From assembly GCF_019578655.1 (NCBI RefSeq), contig NC_063262.1, positions 9,059,582 through 9,123,581 of the forward strand: a stretch of 64,000 bases of DNA, given 5' to 3'. The position numbers were made by a program, and so were the translations under genes. Below are positions 23,133 to 34,401 of this stretch, one piece after another (the first letter of the stretch is position 1; each line of letters starts with the position of its first letter). The notes under the pieces are model-generated. The model was not told where the DNA came from and did not search any database. It saw nothing but the letters and a program-made list of their open reading frames with translations. Origin of the DNA: Ricinus communis. Its lineage: Eukaryota > Streptophyta > Magnoliopsida > Malpighiales > Euphorbiaceae.

Positions 23133-23143
23133 TGGAAGAATTA
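23131..23143. repeat. right target-site duplication of the LINE
   Basis: AATGGAAGAATTA directly follows the poly(A) tail and matches 6932-6944. Confidence 0.75.
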
Positions 23144-23840
23144 TTAGAATGGTTAGTTTTGCAAATTAATTTCATGGCTTTACTGTGTTATGATCTAATC
23201 CCACATCTCATTCTTGTTTCATCTTTTTTCTTTTTTTCTTTTGTTCTTTGGGATGGTTTGCCAACTATGGTTAAATGCCAAAATCTTGGCGGTTTTCATG
23301 GCTCATGATCGAAAATGGAATGTGAATTGTGATTGGGAAACTAATTCCATATTTTCAGCAATATTATGTTTTGTCTAAAAGGGGATGGTTGATTCACGCT
23401 TAAGCATCCATTTGAGATTGACTTCTTTTTTTTTCTTTTTTTTTTTTTCAAAAGTAAACATAACTTTATAATACTCTTTGTACTAAAAAATAAACATAAC
23501 TGTATATTGTTTGTACTCACCTCAGGATTAGGCTAAAATTGAACTCATATTCAAGAAATTATCAACTAATTCTGGGAGAGCAAGAATTAAAACAAGGAAA
23601 ATAATACAAGACATACTTTACAGACTATGATCTTTCTTCTTCTTTTTTCGTGATAGTATCCTGCGTATCATTTTTCTTACATTTTAAAGCCCTACTATCC
23701 GATATCATTATTATTTTTATAATATAAATTAATAAAATACTATTAATAATAAATCATTTTGTAAGTGGTTTACCATAAAAACACTCTTCAAAAGTATTAA
23801 AATTCGCTTCTAAAAATTATTTCATTTTATTTCTAATGAA

Positions 23841-23896
<56 letters not shown>

Positions 23897-24300
23897 TATA
23901 TTCAATGTAGTTAGTTTTATCCTAATTTACTTAATAAATGATTTTACTATTAAAAGTAAATATTATACTAATATTAAACTATATATTAATTTAAAAGATA
24001 GTTAAAAAAAAAAAAAAAAACTAAATCCGCACAGTTTTTGTATTCTTCCCTTAAAACAATAACAAACTTAGCCCAAGTAAGTGACATCTCACACATGAGA
24101 ATTTGCTATATATGATGAATACGGCGGAGCTCTATAACAGCTCTCTCCTTTGCTGGCTGCATCAACCAATTAATGAAAGGACAAAAACTTGTGCGCTTAC
24201 GAAAATTGTGTTGCCATATGAAGGGCCAGTGAAAACGAAGCCAAGACGCATAGACCCAGAGACTGAAACCCTCACAGCACGGAAGTGCCTACCGTAGCAA
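23144..24300. other. intergenic, AT-rich, no gene seen
   Basis: Low-complexity DNA with poly-T runs (about 23428-23450), a long AT dinucleotide array (about 23844-23892) and an A run near 24003-24020. No coding frame is convincing. Confidence 0.65.
23844..23892. repeat. (AT)n microsatellite
   Basis: About 24 consecutive AT units. Such arrays are usually length-polymorphic. Confidence 0.95.
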
Positions 24301-25802
24301 GTTGAATGAAGCTATTGTTCAAGTTCAACACCCTAGCAAGCAAAGAAGCAAGCAGGCAGTCTTAAATTACATGGGAAAAGGGGCATCAACACCAATCATT
24401 ATCTCCCAACAACCTGTAGTGATAATGTCAGTTTTTATAAGCCAATAATAGAAAGCTCAGATCACCGAGTCTAATCAAAGTTAGTAACTGTCATGAGTTT
24501 ACATGATACAGTTTTGCATCATTTGCTAAGACATATACATCTCTTTCTGCCACAACACATGCTTGACATCTCTTTCTTTTGCAGGACAAACTGTTCCACT
24601 CACATGTAAAACAGCGTAATGGGAGCGTTTGCCACATGTAAAGACAGCATCAATTTGTGCGTATACTATCTCATGATGATGTTTCAAGTTCCCTTCAACA
24701 ATCTTTTCCTGCCCAAATTTTCCATAAACGATAAAATCGGCTTGGAAAAACAGTAGGATATGCATTATGTATTCCTGATAGGATTTTCTATATGAAATAG
24801 CTAAATCACAACTGATAAAATCCAATAATGAACATCCAGAAATTCTTTTTTTTTAAAGAAGGGTTATGCCATAAATGTAATTCTGACATAACAGAACAAC
24901 TGAAGCACAAATCAAGTCAATCTCTACCGACCTGACAACAGCATCCATAAATGCCTTATGGCCTTAATAGCAGGTGAGAAACGAGCAAGGCCACAAAAAT
25001 ACTGTTCATCTAGTAGTTTGCTAGCCCAGTGTGATCATACCACACAAAGAGATCCAAAACCAACAAATGGCAACCCTGTTATTGCATCCTGTTCAAATTC
25101 AAAAATGGTCTGAGGTGCAAGCCCAAGAGACTTGAAAAGGCCAAATGTATAAAATGGAACTTATTCCAGCCAGACCTGAAAGGATATAATTCGTATATCA
25201 GATCCACATATTTCCAATGTAACAAAAAGATATACATCAGATCCACAATAAAGAGAGGAGATAAATCTAGGAAAATGAATATTAAAACCGTCCACTATGT
25301 TAATCAAGAGGCAAACAATGGCAAGAGTATCGCACCGGATCGCCATCTCATCAACAGCCCCGGTAGCAAAGGCGATGAGCAGAAACTATATTGGACATGC
25401 CAGCATAGGCTTTAAATCATCCCTCGATCCACGGGAATAGAGTAAACCAAAAAAAGTAAAAGAAAAAACGAAAAAGAAAATTAAAAGGGGAAGATACATG
25501 GAAACTGACAAAATGCATAACTAACTTGAGAAGCTACAGGATATATATAAAAGAAGGGTGGAAGACGGAATATCACAAGCAAACATACACTCCGAAAAGA
25601 GCAGGCCTCAAAATTAAATAGCTCTATGTAAGGTCAACAGTAAGAAGTCAATTGCATTTGCAAGGTGGTAGAAATATTCAGACCAAAAATATTAGAAGCA
25701 TCAAAACTATGCACTAAGGCAAGGAAAAGTTAACAAAATACTCAGATAAGTCCAAAACAGAAACAGGGAGATTAAGTTGTAACGGCGTTGCATGACTTAC
25801 AC
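24301..25802 (-). other. downstream region of RH42, probably including its 3' untranslated region
   Basis: There is no convincing coding frame of any length and no recognised repeat. The RH42 stop at 25803-25805 is followed within a few bases on the minus strand by GTGTAAGTC, a good splice donor, so a spliced 3' untranslated region is possible. No polyadenylation site could be fixed. Confidence 0.4.
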
Positions 25803-28800
25803 TTATATGACCGAGTATCTTCCTGGTTGAGCTCCACCAGGAAGTGATAATGCCTGGTTTGTGATGTCTTCCAAAACACGTTTAAGCTCTGCTTTAGCTT
25901 TCTTAACAGATGTTTCACTAGGGCCCTCAATGAACAAGTACAGCTTGCGTTCCCCTGGTCCTGGAATCCGACCTGGTGGGAAGAACTGGCCCCTGGTTGT
26001 AATGGCAGCACCAGTCCAGTCGGAAATTGGACCCAAAGTTTCCTTGTGGGTAACCTTCCACCGAGCATTTTGTGGAAAATCATTAATCTCAAGCTCTGCT
26101 TCATAATGTTCAGGCATGGCATCAGCTTGAATCTTTGCAAGGTTATGCTGCAAGTTGATGGCAGCTGCAATTGCCTTGGCTGTGTTATCGTTATTGATAA
26201 CAGGCAGTCCAGCTCCAGGCACAACTGCTGCTGGGCCTGGAATTGTTAGGCCAATGACTCCTGGCAAAGAAACAGGTAATCCGCCAGGAGGAAGCAATTG
26301 ACCAGCCGTGATAGGAGTCGGTGTTGCAGATGTAGTGCTTTTGGAGGCAGCAGCAATTGCAACTAACTGCTGAGCAAGCGCAGCATTATGCCTTGAAATG
26401 TCACCACCTGCCTTACGAATCCCTTCATCTTCATCTTCTGAATCTGACTTGTCTTCCTCAAAGCCATATTCCTTTGCTTGTGCTTTCTTTGCTGCTATCC
26501 TCTTTTCATCCTCCTCTTCATTGAATTTAAAACCACTTCCACCATAACCAGTTCCATGAGCTTGCTCAAGCCCCTGGTTCACTTTTACCATAAAACCATC
26601 AGCAAGAGCTTTCAGGTCCTCTGGAACAACTTGCTCCGAGAGTTCCAATGCTTTTACAAGATCTGGTGCATATCTTGCATCCTCCTCAGAAATAAATGTG
26701 ATTGCACAACCTTTGCGGCCAGCTCTGCCCGTTCGACCAACACGGTGAACATAATCCTCATAATGGTTTGGAACATCAAAATTGACCACCAGATCAAGCT
26801 CCTTCACATCTAAACCTCTGGCAGCAATACTCGTGGCAATCAACAAATTGCAGACATTGCTCTTGAAATCTGAAATGGTAGACTCACGGTCTGTTTGATC
26901 CTTAGCCCCATGAAGTGAAAGGCATGGATAGCCATGCTTAAGCAAGTCCCTAAACAGAGCATCGCATTTATCCTGTGATTGGACGAATATCAAAATTTTT
27001 CCTTTCTCATTCCACTCACCAAGTAGTTCTAACAGTCTCAAGAACCTTTCACTTTCAGGCCTTACCTCAACTAATTGAGTAATGTCCTTGTTCACCACAC
27101 TCCTCCCACCCACCTGGATCTCCACAGGTTTGTTTAACACTTTACGAGCCAAAATCTCAACCTGCCGAGGGAAAGTGGCAGAAAACAGCACAGTTTGACG
27201 ATCTGGGCGAATGTTTTGAACAATTCTGGTGATCTGAGGTTCAAAGCCCATGTCAAACATACGATCAGCTTCATCCATAACCAAATATGTGACTCTACGA
27301 AGATTTGTAATTTTCCCCCCACTTGTGCAAAGTATGTCAATCATCCTACCTGGAGTACAGACAACAATCTCAGTTCCCCGCTTTAATTCACTGATCTGTT
27401 GAGCAACGCCAGAACCTCCATATACAGGCACACATCTAATTCCCAGTACCTTGGCAAACTTCTTTATATCACTGTGGATCTGTTGAACAAGCTCCCTTGT
27501 AGGTGCCATTATAAGCCCAATCGGTCCATCTCCAGCTTCCACAAGTGGCTGGTCCTTGATATGCCTCAGCATAGGCAGCACAAATGCAAGGGTTTTGCCA
27601 GAGCCAGTTTTTGCAATCCCTATGCAGTCTCTGCCACTCATTATTATGGGCAGTGCCTGAGCTTGTATTGGCATAGGCTTCTCATAATTAAGCTTCTTAA
27701 TTGTCTCCAAAATTTTACTTGCAAGTCCAGTTTGGTGCCATGTTTTAACTGGTTTTGGAACATCCTTTCCATGTATTTTCAGTTCTAATTGTTTCCTATA
27801 AGCAGCAACCTCTTCCGGAGCCATTCTTGATATCTCCTTCACTTCTATGTAGAAATTTTTTCGAAATGGTTTATAATCAATCTTTGAGTGGTCAACAACA
27901 GATAGCTTCTCTGCTTTTGTCTTCTTGACCCTCTTCATGAACTCATCATCATCTTCATCATCTAAAGGACCTTCATCATTCTCAAGGTCTCCGTAATCTG
28001 AATCAGAATCCTCCCCAGGTATTATTCTCCCCAGAGATTTGTTAGAGCCTTTCTTCAGCTTCTCTCCCTCATTTCCTTCTTCCTTTTTCTTCTTCAACTC
28101 CACTTTATTTTCGTCAACAGTTTCAGTAATCACTGCATTGTTTAGCTTCTCAACTTCAGGTAAGACCATGGAATTCATGAAAGCATCTAGGGGATCAATT
28201 TCCTCATCCTCGATGACATCATTATCCCCATTTTCTGAAGTAGCTGTGCCATTATAAGAGTCTACCACCATTGCATCTCCAATTTCTTCATCAGGCTTTA
28301 CATTTTCATCCAGGTCCATATTTGTCTCTGATTTCCCTGCAAGAGGTGCTTCTTCATCATCAGATTCTCCTTCAAGGGTCCAAGTCTTACCTGTTTGGGG
28401 TTCATCAGCATTTGATGCTTCCCCATGCTTTTCTCTCTCAGATTCTTCCTTTTTTCTCCTCAACTCTTGCCACTCCTGTACTCGTCTTCTCCTCTTTTCC
28501 ATTTCCTCATCCAATCTCTTCTGTTCATCCTCTAATTCCTCCTCTCGGGTTTTCTTCTCTTTCTTATCCAATTCATCCTCACCACTCTTTTTCCTTGGGC
28601 TCCCATCACTTTCATCCCTGTGCCTGCTTGACCTGCTAGTGCTCTGTTCCCGTGCTCTCTCCCTGTAGTCATCCTCATCCCTCCTTCGACGCTTCCTATC
28701 ATGTCCCCTAGAATCATCTTCGCTGTTATCATCGCTGCTAATCTCTCGACGCTTCTCCTTTTCCCTTGCCCTCCTCTCTCTGTCTCTTTCCCTCTCCCTC

Positions 28801-29330
28801 TCCCTCTCCCTCTCCCTCTCCCTCTCCTTCTCTCTTTCTTCTTTGTCACGTTCCCTTCTCTCCCTCTCTCTTTCTCTCTCTCTTTCCCTCTCGCGTTCTT
28901 CTCTTTCACGCTCCCTTCGCTCCCTCTCTCTGTCTCTTTCTCTCTCCCTCTCTTTTTCTCTTGCTCTCTCCCTTTTCTCCTCCCTCTCTCGGTCCCTCTC
29001 ACTGTCCCTATCTCTATCTCTATCCTTACCTCTTTCTTCTCGATCTCTCTTCCTGTCCTTGGTCCTTTCTCTTTCATCATCCCGGCTCCTCCTATCCTTG
29101 TGCTTTTCTTTGTCCTTCTTCTCCCTTTCTTTCTCATATTTATCATCAGAATCAGTACTCTTCTCTCTCTCAGAGCGGCGGCTTCCACGGTCCTTCTTCT
29201 CTCGGTCGCGATGCCTCTCTCCATTTCTCTCCTTATCACGCTCCCTTTCTCGATCACGGTGGCTCCTCTTCGAATCCTCGTCCTTTTTTTCTGATTCTTC
29301 TTTCCTTGATTTAAGTTTCACATCCTCCAT
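25803..29330 (-). CDS. RH42: DEAD-box ATP-dependent RNA helicase 42 (PRP5/DDX46 type)
   Basis: A single exon encodes 1175 residues, close to the Arabidopsis protein (about 1166 as I recall). Residues 1 to about 290 are almost entirely R/E/D/K/S repeats, as in SR-related splicing proteins, followed by acidic and lysine-rich linkers. The helicase core is at about 515-880. Its motifs include the Q-motif region MPIQAQALP, AKTGSGKT (about 573), PTRELVQQI, TPGRMID, VMDEADRMFD (about 685), SAT, ARGLDVKEL and HRVGRTGRAG (about 860). The long C-terminal tail ends PGGAQPGRYSVI. Yeast Prp5 and human DDX46 remodel U2 snRNP for branch-site recognition. The Arabidopsis homologue (RCF1) is linked to splicing of cold-responsive transcripts. 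The ATG lies just after a leader intron and starts MEDVKLKSRKEE. No defects are seen. Confidence 0.95.
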   Translation of the reverse strand: MEDVKLKSRKEESEKKDEDSKRSHRDRERERDKERNGERHRDREKKDRGSRRSEREKSTDSDDKYEKEREKKDKEKHKDRRSRDDERERTKDRKRDREERGKDRDRDRDSERDREREEKRERAREKERERERDRERERREREREERERERERERERERRERDKEEREKERERERERERERERDRERRAREKEKRREISSDDNSEDDSRGHDRKRRRRDEDDYRERAREQSTSRSSRHRDESDGSPRKKSGEDELDKKEKKTREEELEDEQKRLDEEMEKRRRRVQEWQELRRKKEESEREKHGEASNADEPQTGKTWTLEGESDDEEAPLAGKSETNMDLDENVKPDEEIGDAMVVDSYNGTATSENGDNDVIEDEEIDPLDAFMNSMVLPEVEKLNNAVITETVDENKVELKKKKEEGNEGEKLKKGSNKSLGRIIPGEDSDSDYGDLENDEGPLDDEDDDEFMKRVKKTKAEKLSVVDHSKIDYKPFRKNFYIEVKEISRMAPEEVAAYRKQLELKIHGKDVPKPVKTWHQTGLASKILETIKKLNYEKPMPIQAQALPIIMSGRDCIGIAKTGSGKTLAFVLPMLRHIKDQPLVEAGDGPIGLIMAPTRELVQQIHSDIKKFAKVLGIRCVPVYGGSGVAQQISELKRGTEIVVCTPGRMIDILCTSGGKITNLRRVTYLVMDEADRMFDMGFEPQITRIVQNIRPDRQTVLFSATFPRQVEILARKVLNKPVEIQVGGRSVVNKDITQLVEVRPESERFLRLLELLGEWNEKGKILIFVQSQDKCDALFRDLLKHGYPCLSLHGAKDQTDRESTISDFKSNVCNLLIATSIAARGLDVKELDLVVNFDVPNHYEDYVHRVGRTGRAGRKGCAITFISEEDARYAPDLVKALELSEQVVPEDLKALADGFMVKVNQGLEQAHGTGYGGSGFKFNEEEDEKRIAAKKAQAKEYGFEEDKSDSEDEDEGIRKAGGDISRHNAALAQQLVAIAAASKSTTSATPTPITAGQLLPPGGLPVSLPGVIGLTIPGPAAVVPGAGLPVINNDNTAKAIAAAINLQHNLAKIQADAMPEHYEAELEINDFPQNARWKVTHKETLGPISDWTGAAITTRGQFFPPGRIPGPGERKLYLFIEGPSETSVKKAKAELKRVLEDITNQALSLPGGAQPGRYSVI

Positions 29331-29575
29331 TGCTTATTCCTGCGAAAAATCATAATTCCACAAACAGGTAATTTAACAATGTGCAGTTCAAAAAAAGAGC
29401 AGTTGTTGGTGTTAATTCGAATCAACAGCTACTAATCAATGCAATACAATCAGTCATAATTCAACAAATAAAACTGCAGAAACTACCAGGGAGTAAGTTA
29501 CCTGAGCAGCGACGATGGCAGAGCTGCTAGGCTTTGGGATGAAACTAAAATTTGGGAAGAAGAGAAATCCCGCAC
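29331..29575 (-). other. 5' leader of RH42 with one intron
   Basis: The leader intron is 29340-29501 (donor GCTCAG/GTAACTTAC, acceptor TTTTTCGCAG). It leaves nine leader bases next to the ATG, and an upstream leader exon from 29502 to about 29575. A leader intron just before the start codon of an otherwise intron-less coding region is common in plant genes and often raises expression. Confidence 0.7.
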
Positions 29576-29579
29576 TAAT

Positions 29580-29589
29580 ACTACGTAGT
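29580..29589. promoter_or_regulatory. ACGT-core palindrome upstream of RH42
   Basis: ACTACGTAGT is a perfect 10-base palindrome with the ACGT core bound by plant bZIP factors, placed just upstream of the presumed RH42 leader. It is a single short match, so it could be chance. Confidence 0.3.
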
Positions 29590-29639
29590 TTTGGCTAGTC
29601 TTATTTGCTATACTTATGGTCCAATTAAATAGAGATAAT

Positions 29640-30232
29640 TCTTTACTTAATAAATTTCAATAAAGTTCCAAAAAAGAATATATTTTTTAACATATATATT
29701 AAATTTTTAATATATAAAATTTTTATTTTAATATATGTATTTATTCTTAACATAGAAAATTCGAAGTTATATGTAATTTTATAATTTTTCTTAATTTATT
29801 GATTTATAAGTTATATTCTTAATTAAATACCGATTCCAATTCAAAAAATAATATATTAATTATATTTTAATATTATATTAACTAATAAATTAATTTATAA
29901 TTAACTAATAATTTTAATTTTAGAAAGTAATATTTTCATATTATATTTAATAATAAATTAATTTTAAATTATATAATAAATTTTTAATTTTAAAAATAGC
30001 AATATCAATTATATTTTGATATATTAATTTATATAATATTAAAACTAGTTAATAGATAATTTCTAAATTTTTTAATAGTATTGCATTAAAACATTTTAAA
30101 ATTTTAAAAATATTTAGTTTGTTTTATAAATTGATAGTAAATGTCAAAAAATCTTATTAAATTGTATTTATCAATTTAATTTTATAATTAAAATAAATAA
30201 CGGCCATGCAATGCACGGGTAAAGGACTAGTT
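29640..30232 (+). mobile_element. Helitron-like non-autonomous element, copy 1
   Basis: Very AT-rich DNA ends in a GC-richer hairpin, CCATGCAATGCACGG (30203-30217), then GTAAAGGACTAG and T. A short hairpin followed by CTAG-T is the typical 3' end of plant Helitrons. The block upstream resembles copies at 31245 and 63545. The 5' end (TC) is not defined, so the left limit is approximate. Confidence 0.5.
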
Positions 30233-30299
30233 AAAAACTAAAAAACTCAAAAAGTTAAATTGTTTTGAAAACTCTCGGATGCTCAACTAATTGGAACTA

Positions 30300-31245
30300 T
30301 AAATTACAATTTAAAATATTATTTTTTAGAATTATAATTAATTTATTAATTAAAATAATTTTAAAATATAATTGTTATACCATTTTTAGGATAGAAGTGG
30401 TATTATTATCTTATTAGAAAAATATTTATTAATTAATATAATATTAATATGCTATTTCTTAGGATTATAGTTTGTATTTACTTAAAAATATAACTTATGA
30501 ATCAATAGATTAATAAAAAAAGCTATAAAATTATACATAAGCTTGAATCTCATATGTCAAAAGTAAGTACACATGTCAAAATAAAAATTTTATGTGTAAA
30601 AAATTAAGCATGCATGTTATCATTATCTGATTAGCAAATCATTTTTTGTTAGTTAATATAATATTAAAATAATAATTAATATCTTATTTTTTAGGATTAG
30701 AGTCAGTGTTTAATTAGAAATGTAATTTATTAATCAATAAATTAATAAAAAAACTATAAAATTACACATAAACTTGAATCTTATGTGTCAAAATAATACA
30801 CATGTAAAAATAAAAATTTTACATGTCGGAAATTAAGCACATATATCAAAAAGTTTTAGATTTCAAGAAGTGACATATCTATAGATATTAATTCTAGAAA
30901 ATAACATCTTAAATTATATTTTTAACATTATATTAATAATAAATTAATTTCTTAATTATATAATAAATTCTTAATTCTAAAAAATAGTAATATTAATATA
31001 TATCAATTTATATAATATTAAAATTAATTAATAAATAATTTTTAAAATAATTTTATATTATAGCATTAATAAAGTTTTAGAGTTTTTAAAAATTAAGAAC
31101 CTTTTTAAAACAATTAGTTTGCTATTATATTTTAAAATTTTATGATTAATATTAAATATAAAAAAAATTATTAAATTATATATATCAACTTGATTTTATA
31201 ATCAAAATAATAATAATGATCGTGCAACGTACGAGTAAACAACTA
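30300..31245 (+). mobile_element. Helitron-like non-autonomous element, copy 2
   Basis: The 3' end, CGTGCAACGTACGAG then TAAACAACTAATT (31219-31246), lines up with copy 1. It is preceded in both by ATCAA.TT.ATTTTATAAT and AT-rich spacer. Inside are two imperfect copies of a roughly 125-base segment, 30497-30620 and 30728-30850, both holding 'ACTTGAATCT.ATGTCAAAA' and 'AAATTAAGCA'. A weaker relative lies at 33300-33610. Confidence 0.5.
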
Positions 31246-31246
31246 A

Positions 31247-34150
31247 TTTAAGTTTTAATTTAATATATTTATTTGGAAAAGTCACTTAATATCTAGCTGC
31301 GACAAAATTCTAGTGACTTCTATATTCTCTTCCCTTTTTATTATTGTTGACTTAATAATCTAAAAAATCCAAACCTCTATGAAAGTTTATTATTTTGGCC
31401 AATTTTTTAAAATTTAGTTATGATTTGATCAATTAAGTGCAATTTTAATCAAATTTAGTTGCTGGTCAAAATTAAACAACATGAATAGTAATATGAATGC
31501 TATTTTTAAAAATAAAAATTTAAAATTATACAATATATATAAATAATATGGCGTTAGAACCCATCAATTTAGATTTTTTATTTCTTAATTGATATTCATG
31601 TCATTATTTACAGTGGTTAATTTTGTAAAATAACTCAATTGGACTAAAATCGCATTCAATTGGCTAATTTGACAATCATTAAAAGATTGACCAAAATAAC
31701 AAATTTTCACAAATATTTGATTTTTTTAAGTTATTAGGTTTTATTGTTTTCATCAAATTATTTTCTTGATCGTCGAATATCATTTTTTAGATCAATGGTG
31801 ATTCTTTTTTATGTTGTTTATATTATTTTATTTTAATTAATAAAATTTATATTTTTCTAATATATTAGAATTTTATGATTTCTCCTTTAATAGAGTTTTT
31901 AATTTCTTATGGATATTTTAATTTTAATTTTAATTTTATCGATAAGAATTCTTTTATAATGTGTTGCAATCAGATTCATTTAAAAACTAAACCAAATTGT
32001 TATTTAAAATTGCCAGTGAATGAACTTCATAGATCACCTGAGTTACAAATTAGAAATATTTTGTTAACACCAATTCTTACTATTCGAGTCTTAATTTGTA
32101 GTATTTTTTTTATTTTTAACATTAATCATATTGTAATTTTATTTTCTAATGAATGAAAAACTCATAATTTTCTTCAAAAAAAATAAAAATCAAATATCTA
32201 ACCTTTTTATTATTTTAATTATATTCTAGACGTTTTCTAAAAAGTAATGCACTAAACTCGCATAACTTTTTTTATTTGTTATATTATAAACTTATTTTAA
32301 ACAGTATTGATGATATTCTTAACGTTTTTATTAGTAGCAGAGCTTATTTAAATTTGTACTAATGATATAATGACAGTTATTTTTTTTTCTTTACCTTAAA
32401 ATAAAAAAAAAATAGTAAAATGGATTAAAACAAAAAAATATTAAAAATTAATCAATTCTTTTCTGGTTAGGTGATAGATCTAAATTGTATATAATTATTT
32501 AAAATATTTTATAACTTTAATGATATTTTTTTTATGTTTATATTATGTAAGTAAATGTTTATATATCACTTAAGATTTAGTATGGGATAATATTTGATAA
32601 AGATAAAAATAGATTTATCTTGGATATGTCTATATTTAGAGAGACTTATTTTGACGGAAAAAATTCTTCTATATGTATATCTGCAGATCGAGATCTAAAA
32701 ATGAAGGAGGAGAAGTTTCTCTTATTTGCTCTTGTTACTTCTTGTTCACCATTTCCATCTTTATAGTTTTCTCCATTGTTCTTCATCACAAACATTTAGT
32801 TTTAGATATTTGTTATTTTCATCAAGAAAGTTTTTAGAAAGTAAAGAGTTAGAATTAATCATTTTCCTACTTTGAAAAATTTCAGATCTAGATGGAGCTT
32901 TTAATTTCATATTTATTTTTATATTTAACTATTTAATTATTATAGACTAAGTATTTTTTAATATTTAGTATAACCTATTTACTTTATATGAACTTTGTAA
33001 TTTTTATATTTAGTGAATGATTTCTTTGTTAATATATCTTTATTAGTTTTTATTATTATTATTATTTAACCATCATATTAATTCAGGAATAATAATTGTT
33101 ATAAAAATATTCAGTTTGAAGATCATTGTAATTGTTTTGATTATAGATAATGTAATTGAGTATATAAAAAAAATTAATAGAATCTTTAATATTTTAAATT
33201 ATTTATATATTTTAAAAAGCAATAATAAACTTGATACTTTTGAATGTCTTTCTTAAAGATTTTCTAATATTTTAAAATTTTATTAATTTCAAATAAAGTT
33301 TTATTATGTAATAAGATAAAGTTATTTTAAAATATTTATCAATTATTATTTATTTTTTTAGGATTAAGAATTATTATATAATTAAAAATTTAAATTATTA
33401 ATTAATAAAAATATTAAAAATATTATTTTTCAAAATGAAAAATTATTTTTTAATTATAATATCTTTATTTAATTAATATAAAATTAAAAACATAATTTTC
33501 AAAATTAGTATCATTATTTAATTAAAATTATAACTTATTAATTAAATAATATATAAATTTAAATTTCATATACAAATGTCAAAATTTTATATCTCAAAAT
33601 TATCATTATCCAAGCAACATCAACATATGACAATATATTAAAATTACTAATTACTTAAAGTATGTATTATTATTTATTAAGAAAAAAGATTACATATTTA
33701 AAATTTTAAAGAACCCCAAATCACAAATAATTTTTTCTTGTACTTGTCCCAAATAAAAGAAAAAGAAAATATAAGGTATACCCTCTTAAATGGTATGAGG
33801 GAAGCTGCTAGAGATTCTAGAAATTATTTCATCAACATATATAGTATTAATATTAGGATAAAACTAATCATATACCCCTGCCTTCTTGAGGACTAATTAA
33901 TTTGTTTTGACGACCCAAATATTAAATCGCATTTAGAAAATAAAAATGATACTTTACAATTATGACAAAAATGAATAGGGCTCCCTCAGCTCAGGGTCTC
34001 CATTATAAAACCAAAAATCAATTAACCAAAGCCGACTAAACTATATGGTCTTTGTGAGCTAAGCTATTTACTCAAATAATCAATTTACAAGATTCCCACC
34101 CTTCTAACTAATGACCTAATCTAACATTCTTTCTTCAAGACAACCACTCC
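31247..34150. other. intergenic, extremely AT-rich
   Basis: No gene seen on either strand. A region at 33300-33610 shares short blocks with the Helitron-like copy at 30300-31245 and may be a diverged fragment. The rest is low-complexity A/T. Confidence 0.55.
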
Positions 34151-34401
34151 ATCTTCCTCAGCTTGGCTCCATGTATGTTGGAAAAGAAAAGAAAAATAAA
34201 TGACTTCCTGTTTTTTCTTTTAACCCCCTACTCTTCCAGCAATTTACAACTGTGTCAATCCTCATTATTTCTTCCAGCTATTTTCCGCAAAGAAAATCAA
34301 CAGGACAAGCTATCTTGTGCCATTTTAATCAAAATTTCTTCAGTAATCCTCAGGTCCTTATGGTTAAAGCAAACCTTCAGCTTTCCATCAAGCATGACCT
34401 C
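34151..34401 (-). other. probable 3' untranslated region of the spatacsin gene
   Basis: Moderate-complexity sequence directly after the stop at 34402-34404, richer in G+C than the AT-rich DNA beyond it. A polyadenylation signal was not fixed. Confidence 0.45.

Noticed and set aside
24526..24825. 99-codon minus-strand frame downstream of RH42
   Set aside because: No family resemblance was seen; more likely untranslated or intergenic sequence.
28701..29355. Long plus-strand open frames rich in S, L, F and P
   Set aside because: They are shadows of the purine-rich RE/RD repeat of RH42 on the other strand; composition explains the lack of stops.
31875..32156. 93-codon plus-strand frame in AT-rich DNA
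   Set aside because: Composition is driven by A/T (N, F, I, L) and there are no motifs or splice context.
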